Shown piece by piece: positions 48,294 through 59,600 of a DNA stretch of 64,000 bases. Location of the stretch: contig NC_134028.1 of assembly GCF_964204645.1 (NCBI RefSeq), positions 8,101,001 to 8,165,000 of the forward strand. The letters are read 5' to 3'. The notes under the pieces were generated by a model. That model saw nothing but the letters and a program-made list of their open reading frames with translations. It ran no database searches and was not told where the DNA came from. The DNA comes from Tubulanus polymorphus. Taxonomy: Eukaryota; Nemertea; Palaeonemertea; Tubulaniformes; Tubulanidae. Each line of letters begins with the position of its first letter. The first letter of the stretch is position 1. The position numbers and the translations under genes are program-made.

Positions 48294-48456
48294 TCAACGC
48301 GTGCTAAACACAATATTTACTCGTTCTTAAACTACGATATGAGATTTTAACGACCATTAATTAACGACTATAGGATATTATATTCAATGTTAAACCGAGA
48401 AATTCCAGAAAGACGAAAAATAAGATAACAAGTTTTCTTATTCTTTGTTTTTTTCT

Positions 48457-51018
48457 TCATGAAAAGTCAATTGGGTGTAAGATTTCTTTTAGCATTTTTT
48501 TCAAACCGAACGACGGCAACATGGAAGCGCCAGATTCGTAGTAATCGATCAGCCATTTGAGTTGCATGAGCAACCTGTCCGTATAGACCTGACTCTTCGA
48601 TAGACCATCGACGATTTTGTCCAGAGCGAGCCCGACCCAGCTGTTGGATTTATGCGCCGAGTTCCATTCATCCTTGTGTTCGCCGAAACATTTGGCGCCA
48701 TGGATATCGCACTCACAGATTGCGCGTGAACACGGATTCTTGACCGGATCATCGTCTGTGTGTAAAGAAACCAAACCCCAATTCGATCAGTCAAGTTTTA
48801 ACGAGATAAGGCCTTTTTAATTACTTGGAGTGCACAGATTCGCCTGCAAGAATTCTACAAAAATCATGAAGTTAATAGAAAAGAATTTCTTTTTTTTAGT
48901 CCTACTTTTTGTTTTCACCAAAATTTTTCAAAATTCTTTTGTTATGTTCGCCTTGATTTTCAATGTAGTAACTTGAGAAAGTTATGTTCATCTTAATTTT
49001 CAACCTCCTGATTTGCAAAAAAAGTTTATTTCTTTCATCACTTCCATCATTTGAATCAAATTCACAATTTTCACTCCTTTTTCTTTTCTTTTCTGCAGTC
49101 CCTCCGAGGTTTTATGCGGAAAGTACTCAAATGATGAGAAATTCTTACTTTCATTTTTTTGCCGTTCCTTTTCATTTTAAGACGCCTATTACAAAACAAT
49201 ATTCTAAAAAACTTTCGATTTTTTCCTTTGTCCTCCATCCGTTCTCCAAGTAGATAAAAACGGCCTCATATACAAATATTTACATAACTGCTAATCTTAA
49301 AAACGAATCACGCGTTTCGATCATTCAGTCCACACGATTGACGAGGACTTACTTACGAGTGGTTCGATCAGATAAACAATTGAGCAGTTGCGCATTTTCG
49401 TGTCAAGTTAGAATTCACAACAACAAAAATCGATTTTCATTTTTAGCTTTCATAACGAATGAATTTTACTTCGGATTTCACATTTGGAGTATTTCAGTGT
49501 TCCCTATAATTAGCTTTGAATTCGATAAATGTGTCATTTTTTCACTGCCTTGTCATGAATTTCATGCGTGTGCCTGTCCAAGAGCGATAGTTTGGTGAAA
49601 GGTTGTGTGCATGTGTGTGCGTGTGTGATTTCCATGGGTGCCAGGGCCATGCTTTATAGTTACAAGTTCATTTAATTTCTCCTCGTATCCATCGACTTAT
49701 ATTACACTACCATATTATTATCTGTAATTTTCTAATGTAATTTAATTCGTAAATAAAGAATAATAATAATAAATAATGATAATAATAAAAGAGTGATCTT
49801 TATTTCTACTCACGGCAGGTTAAGTTACCGTCGGAGGACGATCCCCACGCGTACGCGATGAGATAGATGTTCAAAACCCCGGTATTGGACTTGCATTTAT
49901 CTTCCGTCAAATCATCATAACACACGTCGTGCAAAAAGCAGCATCTTTAGGAATAGATTAGATCAAAGCTTAGGCTAAAAAGAATTGATACCTTGTCTCT
50001 CATTTCTACTGTGCTTAAAAGTTGACCCGGCCGGCCTATTCATTTACTTTTTTTCTGAAATCAATTTTATATAACAGAACCGGCGGCTATTGAAATAAAC
50101 TGATTACGAATTTACTTGCACTTTAGAAAATGACCAGGCCGATCAAGAGCGAAAGGTATAATTTTTTGCCTTCATTAATTTTTTGACACGCAGATGAGTA
50201 AAGATAGTTTCATTTCAAAACTCACGCGTCGATTCGGTCGACAGGAGTACCATCGCCACCAAATCCGCACCAACCTCCATAGCTGGCAAAATCTCGGGGA
50301 GGTCGGCCAGTTTTCAACGTAATCATCTTAGCGAACTGATCCAATCTGCGTTTCGTTAGCGATAAGGCATCCGTCGAATCTTTGCATGGAGGATAACGTG
50401 TTTAATCAGTACACAACACAAAGCATAGAATAGTACTTATAAACCAGACCTGTGCCAAGGGTGTGGGTTAGCGAATGAACCCCTTAAAAGTGACCTTCAA
50501 GACACCAGTGTTGAAAAAATTGGGTCAAGATTTTTTACGAAATTTTGATACTATTTTCTGGTTTTGGCAAAACGGTAAACTGTTGAGGGTCAAACTGTAC
50601 TGTTAATCATTACGTAAAAGTAGCCTACTTGTAAATATGTTATTGTTGAATATTGGAGATAAGAATTATATATTTAACATCATCACATTTAAAATGAGAC
50701 GTTTTAGTTTAGGGCGAACGATAGATCAGACCGCGTATAGATGTGTCCTTTGTAGGAAAGTGATCACGGTGAAAAGTGCCATTTCTTGAAATAGAACTGC
50801 CCCTGAGAAAAAGGTCGGGGGCACCGGGCCTGTTAAACTCAGTAAATTCGGTGGATCGGTAGATTGCAAGAGTACCTTAGAGCAGGGAGGTGGGAGTGAA
50901 CTCCCACCTCCCTGCTTAGAGCAATCAGAATGATTAGTCTGATTACTCCAAGATGGGACATACCTTGAAAAATGACACAAATTGTTACCGCGATGGTCCA
51001 TACCGTTATAGACGACAT
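48457..51018 (-). CDS. Secreted phospholipase A2 with C-terminal extension
   Basis: Calcium-dependent secreted enzyme cleaving the sn-2 ester of phospholipids. Four coding exons (minus): 50964-51018, 50226-50379, 49814-49944, 48457-48755; phases agree, 212 residues. Exon 1 encodes a signal peptide (MSSITVWTIAVTICVIF). Ca-binding loop YGGWCGFGG at 52-60; active site CCFLHDVCY with His75/Asp76; second catalytic helix CSRAICECD with Asp130. All catalytic residues are present, so it should be active. After the catalytic core there are about 60 cysteine-free residues, alternately hydrophobic and basic (to 212), longer than group I/II enzymes of about 120-125 residues. Intron 1 holds a 17-bp hairpin 48 nt from the donor. 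The exon 2 acceptor has a weak pyrimidine tract. The class within sPLA2 is unresolved. Confidence 0.9.
50881..50916. repeat. Perfect 17-bp hairpin in PLA2 intron 1
   Basis: AGCAGGGAGGTGGGAGT (50881-50897) and its exact complement (50900-50916) are separated by GA. The element is followed at 50941 by GATTACTCCAAG, the half-motif of the hairpin family at 13864 and 20342. Confidence 0.85.
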
Positions 51019-51462
51019 TGTGGAACGAGTCGAATTCTAAACGGGTGCCGCAAATATAAAATGTTAAGAGTCGTGTGATCAAGACATACGTTTTCATTAC
51101 ATGGGAAAGCTTATATCGTTGCTGCCTATCTTATCAACTATATTTCATACACATTTAATTGAATATCATTAATACCATTAATTGAAACCCGCCCCGAAAC
51201 ATAAACATAAAAATGTTAACTCCTTGCATCCGGCGCCGTCGTGGCTACCGGCCGAGGATGACGAGATGAACTTGAACTTTATTCTGTTGCTCCAAATAAT
51301 TACGAATATTTAAGTTTTGCATGCAATAAAATATCAACATCAATATAGGACGATTCACAAATCACGGGGATCTTCGAAATTGGGTGTAGGGTTTGTGGCG
51401 ATTCTGTAAGTAAAGTTGGTCAGTGTTCTCTGGGTTTTCTCAGAGAAAATACACCATGGTCT

Positions 51463-51570
51463 AGTTCCACAGTTCTGAGTTGATATTCAACTCCTAGTTA
51501 AATCATTGAAAATGTACTGATTTTAACTCGGAGTTAACTCTAACTCACAACTGTAGAACTGGGTCCATTG
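51463..51570. mobile_element. Short TIR element (GGACCCAGTTC family)
   Basis: The right end GAACTGGGTCC and the left end (T)GGTCTAGTTCCACAGTTC are inverted relatives over about 22 bp, and the inside repeats TTAACTC-type motifs. Related copies lie at 19055-19165 and 59487-59560. Confidence 0.6.
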
Positions 51571-52283
51571 AAACCTCAGGATTCTTCTTATTTTTTGCGG
51601 GAAAAATATTGTTTGGTATATGACGATGTGCTTATAGTCTCTGTTGACTTGCCACTGTGTCCGATACAATCCGTTTAATATTTTTTGACTTGATTGTCAT
51701 TTATACAATACAACTCGCTGCACTAGTGCTGGATTCATTCAAAAATCAACTCTTAAGTCAATTTATAATGGACTGAATTTGTGAAGAAATTAAACCGATC
51801 TGATTGTTACACCTTTCTGTGAAATAAGACCCAGAATTATAAAGATATTTTCTTGATTTGCTATTGATAAAGTTTTCCTATTTGTAATAAAGACTGATGC
51901 AATATAGTTTAATTGAATTGATCATCTCCCGATAGGCGGTGCTTTGGTCGATTTTTCGAGTGAAAAAATCATTGGACATTGCGACATCACAGACTCTAGC
52001 CGGTTTTCGGTAGCCGCTCGTTCGCGAACTAACCTGTAAGATAGTGTGGGATGTTCAAACACGATGTACCTCACTTAAGTCACACCATCGTAGATCAGTT
52101 CTTCAATTTGCCATAGTGGATTTTTACAAGAAGGAATTGACAGTGATGACTTTTTTTTCTTCGCAGGGGCTTTGTCACAATTACATTATCTGAATAAAGA
52201 ATGAAATTTTGAAAAAATATTAGTTTCATTCAATCACTTTTATATTCTGATAAGCCCCTGTGGATTTTGAATTATAATTTTAA

Positions 52284-52505
52284 TGGGTAAAAGTGCAGAT
52301 CCGCACCTCTCGTGATTGATGCAATCTGCTGAATGACAGAATCCTGGCTAAAATCTTTCTACTCTATAGTGAAGATATCTTAAAATTAACCAATGGCAAT
52401 GTATTGAATTGCAGATGACATTTTGAATCTGAAACAATGATATTTAACGTAATTGGATTGAACTGTTTACACGGAGAGGTGCGGATCTGCACTTTTACCT
52501 TTTTT
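52284..52505. mobile_element. MITE with about 25-bp near-perfect TIRs
   Basis: Left GGTAAAAGTGCAGATCCGCA and right TGCGGATCTGCACTTTTACC are exact reverse complements extending into the CCTCTC/GAGAGG bases. About 220 bp with AT-rich non-coding inner sequence. It lies upstream of ERCC8, so it could affect its promoter region. Confidence 0.75.
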
Positions 52506-52673
52506 AATGTTTATGTACGTAGTTGCCCGGGTATCTAATATAAGTTAGCCCTTGTTAGTCCTCTGCAGGCGCCAGGACCCCCTGGAAAACTAAAAGCTGA
52601 AAGCAATTAAACCTTGTTCTTTTTCCGGATGAAAAAAATCAAATAGAAAAGCGAAGGAACAGTGACCCAAGAA

Positions 52674-55323
52674 ATGTTGCATGCGCTTACTTGTCGCGAA
52701 AGCGGGTTAGCTTTACCCGAGACGATAAGCCGTGAACAGCGCTCTAGCAGAGCTCAAATGATGGAATTGAGCAAGTATCGCGACTTCGAAGTAAGGCATA
52801 GAGGTTCCGTCGTTTCGTTGGATCTTGACGCAGTCGAGAGTAGATTGTAAGTTATCTTCTCAGCTTGAACATGTATATTTCTCGGCCTTATTTGAGTTAA
52901 AAAAAATTCTTTGAAAAAGATAAAATACATTATGAAATAGAACTTTGAACTCAAAAATTAAAAAGAATTTTTATATAGGTATGTTCTGCCCTTGCCAAAC
53001 AAGCTCGAGTTTTCAAGATAAACCACTTTTTGCAATTTTTTTTTTTTTACAGTTTATTGTCAGGCTCTAGCGATGGTGCTTTCGCTATATACGATTTACA
53101 CCAAGGACACGACACTCCTGCATACACGTACAAACCGATATGTGGTCTGAGCAAATATCAACGATTTATTCATAAGAATAGCATCAGTACCGTCCAGTGG
53201 TATCCGCTAGATACGGGCATGTTCACTACCACTGGCATGGATGGAGTGCTGAAAATCTGGGATACAAATGAAATGCGGGTAAGTGTATTGAAATCACTCC
53301 GCTAGTCGAAATGGGACTCTCTTCCTATACAATTCTCCAGAGAGAATATCTTCTTGAGATACGAGATCCTTCATTGTCAGTATCATCCGTGTTTGTTACC
53401 ATGTCAAGTTTGGTATCCCAGTTGGCTTTTGATTTGAATTTCTAATTAAAAAAACGCATGAAAGAATTGGATAAAAAATCTTCTAATTGTGAAATTAGTA
53501 ATTTCTTATTTTAAATCCTGTTCAGTTGTACCCTGAGGATATATACCAGAATATTACCAAATCGAGCCCTGCTCAGCTACTATGGCCATATATGCCACTA
53601 ACAAAAATGTATAGTCGAAAATGTTTCCTTATGCTTGTAGTTAGGCCTAACTCTAGACATTTCGACTGTACTCCAGTCATCTTCAGTAAATACTCTTCAT
53701 TATTATTGTGGGATTCTTTATAGATATAGCGTTTTATCAACTCTTGCTGTATTTCTTGAAAATGTTGTTCTCTATTTTTAGCCAGCCGATCAATATTCAT
53801 TCACCGGTGTGATTTATTGTCACGCAATGTCCGCGGCCAGTATGACGCATACTCTGCTAGCCGTCGCTACGGCGAAATGTCATTGCGTTCTCGTCGATTT
53901 GAGAACGGGCGCGAAAACCCACACGCTTCGTGGCCATAAAGATGCCGTTATGTCTTGCCAGTGGTCGCCGAAAGATGAATTTATCCTTGCTACTGGAGGG
54001 TAAGTTGGCAAATATCTATCTTGTATTTGGTAAAGTAAAATTGATAACTAATTTCAACGCGTTGGGTACAGTCACCACTTGGCTTGGTCCACAGTTGTTA
54101 CAGCATGTGGGCTCTGTGACTGCACCCTCACTTATTGTTGTTGATTCGGCATTTATATTGTTCATTTCATTGTTATCTTTAAGTGAAAAATAAATTATGT
54201 TATAATTATATTGACTCTGATGATCAAGTCACTCTATACAGATCACCTATACTGTATCTACCTGTGACTTTTGTCTTTTGGTTCACAGATCTGATTCTAA
54301 GCTAATGTTGTGGGATGTTAGGAGCGCTGCTGGTAGTTTGATGGTTTTCGATCAGTACAATGGTGATACGACTGCTAATCCAGAATCAGGTAGGATGTGA
54401 CCCACAGAAACTTCGTCGGTCACATAAGGAAACAAAAATGACAGCGCATATGACCACCTGCAATTAAGATAATTCTAATGGAAACTGTTTCATAATGCAC
54501 TGTATACAGTTGAACCTCGATTCTGAGACGAAACCAGTTTATTACGATGATTTCCAGCATATACCAGCAAGATATTTATATCAATCAAGCTTTGGATAAT
54601 ACGAAACCCTGTTTAACGACAATTTCATTAATTGCTCCTCAAGATTGGTATTAATGAGGTTCCGACGCAATAATTATTCTTTATCAGCAAAACTTTCGTT
54701 GCTTGTCGTTTGGATTTTCCTGCCGTTTTATCACCGAATGTGTTTTGATTGGTCCTTCAAAATTCGTCTCTGGATCCACCCCGATCGGGTTTCATAATTA
54801 CAACTCATTATTGATGATTTGTTTTTCAGTGAACACCGCTCATAACGGTCTCATTAACGGCATGAGATTCCTGAGCAACGGTCTGCATTTAGTGTCGGTC
54901 GGTACGGACGATCACATGCGACTGTGGAACGTTGCCACCGGCAAAAACATGCTAGTCAACTACGGCAAACTGGAAAACTTCAGCCTGAAAAACATTCAAA
55001 TCGCCTGCAGTTTCAACACGAATCCCGAACTGGTATACGTGCCCGTTAATTCGGACGTTTGCGTTTACGACATTTTCAACGGCGATCTGTTGGTCACGCT
55101 GCGCGGCCATTACAACACGGTGAATTGTACGGTTTTCAATCCGGATACGAACGACGTCTATTCGGGCGCCAACGATCGCAATATTCTACTGTTCTCGGGC
55201 AACGTCGAAACCGAATCGGCTTTCTGTAAACATCTGGACGGCGACGATCGAACGGAGAATAATACGTCGGCTACTATCCCAGCGGCAGCCGCCGATGCGT
55301 GGAGTAGCGACGAGGATAGTTAG
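52674..55323 (+). CDS. ERCC8: ERCC8/CSA, WD40 substrate receptor of the CRL4 E3 ligase (transcription-coupled repair)
   Basis: WD40 propeller that joins DDB1-CUL4 and targets stalled RNA polymerase II and CSB in transcription-coupled nucleotide excision repair. Exons: 52674-52846, 53053-53278, 53782-53999, 54289-54389, 54830-55323; phases agree; 403 residues, close to human (396). The N-terminal DDB1-binding helices are visible (MLHALTCRESG, then ELSKYRDFEV). WD repeats include LSGSSDGAFAIYDL, VQWYPLDTGMFTT with LKIWDT, HTLRGHKDAVMSCQW with ILATGG, DSKLMLWDVR, NTAHNGLINGMRF, VGTDDHMRLWN, TLRGHYNTVNCTVF and YSGANDRNILLFSG. The C-terminus ends in the family's acidic DAWSSDEDS tail. A GTG 12 nt upstream is not needed as a start. 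A pogo-like MITE lies in the last intron. A polyadenylation AATAAA is at 55500-55505. Confidence 0.95.
54507..54666. mobile_element. Diverged pogo-like MITE in the ERCC8 last intron
   Basis: The left end CAGTTGAACCTCGATTCTGA follows TA; the right end's reverse complement reads GTCGGAACCTCATTAATACC. It has the same TIR style as the other CAGT...CCTC elements in this window. Non-coding. Confidence 0.5.
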
Positions 55324-55499
55324 ACCGGGAATTTAGAACAGAATTTCGTTATTTAATTAAAGAAAACTCCCCCAGCTAGGGCCTGCGAGCTGAGTAATTC
55401 AAACGTTTGGACAGCATTTCGGCGAACAACTGAATTGTTTAATATATTGCATTTACTGTACATGTTGTATAGAATTTGTGTGAAATAATGTAAAGTATA

Positions 55500-55505
55500 A
55501 ATAAA
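55500..55505 (+). terminator. ERCC8 polyadenylation signal
   Basis: AATAAA about 177 nt after the stop codon; the surroundings are AT-rich as expected for a 3' end. Confidence 0.6.
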
Positions 55506-55639
55506 GTGAATAATAAGAACTTTCTAGTTCTCAAGACAACGAGCCACGCTTTCAGTGAATGTTTAAAGAATCCAAAGAAGCTGGGGTTGCGTAAGACCAC
55601 TCTTGATTTAGATTTAATGCCACTTTTGGACGAAAGTCA

Positions 55640-56460
55640 CGGTTGTACAACTGGGCCAAGAGTTTTTGAGGTTGGCCGGCAAGATTCCCGGTGCCAGGTC
55701 CTTCTACCGCGACACTGTCCCCTAGCTCCCAGCTACACGGCGCCAGAAGTCACGGTCAGGAGCTCGGTCTCTCCTCATTCGAGACCTGGAAGGCTTCGCG
55801 CTGAAGCCGTGTCCATTATGTTGACGGTCATTTTTTTCGGTCACGGCAACCTCTCCCACGCTCGCATCTCGATGGATCGCGGGCGGACCGTTCTAAACAT
55901 CGTTATTCTCGGAGTTCGCGTAGCGTTCGTCTTCTCCAGTAACAAGACGCAGTTTCGACCGGTTCTCTCGGTCCCAGCCCTCTCAGGGGAGGGGCAAGGA
56001 CACCACAGGCGCATCCAAGAGTTAAGTCTACATCGTCGGGTTTTCGGGGCAGGAGGAACAAGTCAACATCTCGGCGCCCGTCACCGCAGTTTTTTCGTGT
56101 TGTAAGACCTATGGCGGCTAAAGATGTCCCACCGACCGTGGGGCTTAACGGTGGTTTTAGGTTTTTAAGATACCTGTTGAATCACCCGTAAGGGCCGCTT
56201 TCATCTCTACTTTGTCGCGTTAGACGAAGCAAATAGCTGTAAATCTGCTCAGTTATGGCGGTACGGCGCTGAGGTGCACGCGTCATCCACACGCGAGGGC
56301 CAGGCATAAGTCTTCGGTCCGGGTGACAGGCTCGTCATTTAACCTCCGGCTTCGTTTACAGGTGTAGAATCAGAATTCACAGCAGCGCGATGGGAAATAT
56401 AGCTTTGCTCACACAGGGTGTCGACGTACCTTCACTATCGATCTCTTTGCCCAGTTAGGG
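55640..56460. other. Unexplained GC-rich, non-repetitive block
   Basis: About 0.8 kb with clearly higher GC and CpG than the flanks, between the ERCC8 3' end and the 3' end of the copper monooxygenase gene. A 199-codon plus-strand frame (55506-56105) begins in the AT-rich flank, crosses into the block, and has no recognisable family, signal peptide or domain. I could not match it to rRNA, tRNA, or transposase or reverse transcriptase motifs. Candidates are a retroelement 5' region, a structured ncRNA or a CpG island. Confidence 0.4.
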
Positions 56461-56575
56461 CTTTAAAGCAATCACGAGACTGAACCCAAAACTTTCCCAA
56501 GGCATATTCAACACATTAATGTTGACTCATCTATTATACAGGGCATGATACAAATACATATATACGGTACTGTAA

Positions 56576-56581
56576 TTTATT
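56576..56581 (-). terminator. Candidate polyadenylation signal of the DBH-like gene
   Basis: A minus-strand AATAAA about 110 nt after the stop codon at 56691. Confidence 0.45.
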
Positions 56582-56690
56582 TTCACATCTGAATAATGCT
56601 GACCGTAAAACGATGATGACGATAAGGTTTTTGAGGAGCCCGAAGGAGCTGTACAAGCTGTACGAGGATTAGTACAAATAAGTAACTTTA

Positions 56691-59600
56691 CTATAGTTTT
56701 TCCAACTTTTTATAGGCAGTTGTTTTGTTGAGCAACCGATACTGAATCGAGCGAATTTTAGTGAATATTTTGTGTCTGGCGAAAAACAGCACTCCCAGTA
56801 AAACTATAACGATGCAGATGATTAGAAAGCTTTTGCCGAAGAACGCGCTGTACCAGTGCGGAGCTTCCGGAATAGTAAACGTTTGAAAGGCTTGAAGTTC
56901 TTTTGCAGGTCTGTTGCATACATTTTTAATCGGCGGTCTATATTCATTTGAAATCTTGTAATTCCACGCTCCGTCTTTGATCTGAAGAAGAAAAACGAAA
57001 AGGAAGTTAATATTAGCATATGTTAAAACCGTTTCCATAAGTGAAGTCGATATCCAAATTTGACCCGTCCCATGTCGTTGGCAGTGGAGTGATAACAAGT
57101 ACTTTTTTAACCCCCGAGTTTGTGAGCCCTCCATTCTCAGTCAGTGTGCTCTACACATCCTATTAAATCTATTTAATGCAATTAGGGCATATTAAACGAA
57201 TTCCTTTAAAAAAGACACAATGGTCATTGATCTTACGATGGGAACGCCTTGATCGGTACAGTACTGGTTTTGAGCGGTTGTTAGGATATGACGTTGCAAT
57301 AACACGTCATATCCTCCATCCCACGTATCATCTCGGTTCAATATGTCGGTTATGGCGTTTAAATCGCCCATAACTTTACCCCAATCAGTGCCGACCATTC
57401 TGAAATAGATACGAGAAAAATACGTAGATACGAGCCTTTTTGCAGTAAAATTTGAAAAATAAACAGGGAAAGGTAAATTAATAGAAAAAGGAAAAGACTT
57501 ATGCGTACCTCATAATTTTAAGATAACCCCAAACGGAAACTAAAGCGTTTATGGGATTCGGACTCGTTTGACAAAAAGACATAGGCAGCTTGGGAAAATA
57601 GTTGACCATACTGAAACACATTTCATCGGTAGTCGAAAAACCGCCCTGAATAAATGAATGAAAATGTTTAAAACACCAACTATTACAGAAATACACGTAC
57701 GTGTATTCCACAGGGTTGAAATCGAACCGCGTGTGTATTTGAACTATAGACTTACAACTGTTACTCGATTTCTATCCTCGGTATTATAGTAGCATTCATT
57801 CGCCAGTACATCTCCCTAAACAGAAAATATTTTCATACAGAAAACAATGGTAGTTCGGGTCACGGACTGATAAATTCTCGTGCAGAGAGCACCGGAAGTA
57901 TAGGTCAAATTTACTTGATTTAAACCTAAGGCGAATTTATCACGTCAAATTTGATTTGATTTTAAGTAAAATCGTATTTATCCTGGCAAAGTCAAATTTG
58001 ATTTGGTCTAATCTTTGAATTTAACACGGTATCAAATTCAAATCGATTCATCAAATTATCAAATCACCTCCGGAGATGATTTGATACGACTTGAAGATGG
58101 TGGACTGATCACACATTTTTATTTTTAGAAAAACTGATATAAATGGTCAAAACTTAAAGAGAAACTGAAACTCATTCATAGGGAATAAAAATCCAAAAAC
58201 CGGGGCAGTATTTTCTAGTCAGCCGTTTTGAACAAGTCGTCTAATTCATCCTGTCAAAAAATTCAAATCTGATTTGACGAGATAAATTCGCCGCTAGTTT
58301 CGTACCATCTTCACTGTTACAAATTCCTTTCGCGGGCGCCAATTTTGACTGTTGAAGTCATACGTCATATCGTTCAGTATCCACGGCAATTCTTTGCCAT
58401 TCCTGAAGTGTCGAAGGCGCATTCCCCTTGCAGCCGTGTGTGAATGTGGACCGGTAGAAAATACTTTGATTTCGTTGACGCCGTTTCCCAATTTTTCGAA
58501 AGCCTGTAATTTACAACATTAAGAAATTTGAAAGTCTCTGTGAAAATAGCTTAACCCGCGAAAGCAGAAAATCGCCGGTCGACCGCTCGTGCTAGCTTGT
58601 GCGCTGAACTCAAACGGTACCGCGCGCGTTTCTATGAAGATATGTTTGCGATTGCAGTATCAACCAAATTTCCAGATAAATCTCTATCTTCAGAGAAAAG
58701 TTCTAAATTGTATCACAAATCAGGAAAGAGTTACAGCCAATGACGTAAAGTTACTTATTCCTTGAGGCGCGATATTTTTTTTAAATTAGAAAAATGAAAC
58801 AAGCACCCATTACAAAATAGAAGAAAGTCACCTTTTTAATGACGATTCATGATTTTGTATCAAAAGGAAGACGGACGACAATAAATCGTGATAAAGGTTT
58901 TATTTTAAAACATGTTAAAACCTGTCCAACCACGCGGGACCGCCTCAAAGTGGTGCCTGGTTTCTTGAATCAACTTTCAGCTGGAAAGGCCGAACATTTC
59001 AAAACGTCTTGTGTGCTGCCGTGAGGAGATCGTGACTTACCGCTTTCAAACAATTATCCGAGCAAAACGCGCGCACAAGGAAACGCTTCTGTCGCGGTGG
59101 AATCAGGAGAGAAAACGGTAAGAAATGCATCGAACCAACCATCATATTACCAGCATCGTACTTTCTTAATTTTGACGTGTAACTGAGGCGAATAGTGGAA
59201 TCGTCAATTATACCTGAAATTTATTCATACTAAATCAAAAATCAAAACATTAAACGTAGACGGGATATCATGTGAACAAATGTCATGTGTATAATGTTAA
59301 AACCAGGACCCAGTCCGATCACAAAACTATATCTGTACTTCGATTTCCGATGTCAAGATCAAACCCCTTTTTTCACTCCCGGTAGGTGTGGTGGGTTTGT
59401 AAGGGAGACCAAATCAAACGAAATCTACCAATCAAATAGATGACAGTGTCAATCCCTATTTTTAAGATTTGAAAAATAACTCGGGATCCAGTTCCGTTGA
59501 AATTAGTTCATTTTCAATTAGTTGACTTCGAGCCAAATCTTAACTCAGAACTGGGTCTGATCTTATACATTTCTGTCAACTCTTACGTGCAAACGTTCGC

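Larger units (their letters stand above)
51019..52673. other. Intergenic PLA2-ERCC8 region
   Basis: Divergent spacing between the PLA2 start (minus) and the ERCC8 start (plus), 1.65 kb. It contains a short TIR element at 51463-51570 and otherwise AT-rich sequence. A conspicuous inverted pair, AGTGCAGATCCGCACCTCTC (52292-52311) and GAGAGGTGCGGATCTGCACT (about 52475-52494), frames a roughly 203-bp element with matching AAAAGGTAAAAGTGC-type ends. No coding frame was seen. Confidence 0.55.

Noticed and set aside
55506..56105. 199-residue plus-strand frame after ERCC8
   Set aside because: It starts at the ERCC8 polyadenylation region, has no domain or signal peptide, and GC-rich DNA yields long chance frames. 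Kept only as part of the unexplained block.
57283..57315. 12-bp perfect inverted repeat inside exon 57237-57399
   Set aside because: It is coding sequence that fits the reading frame; the palindrome is probably coincidental.
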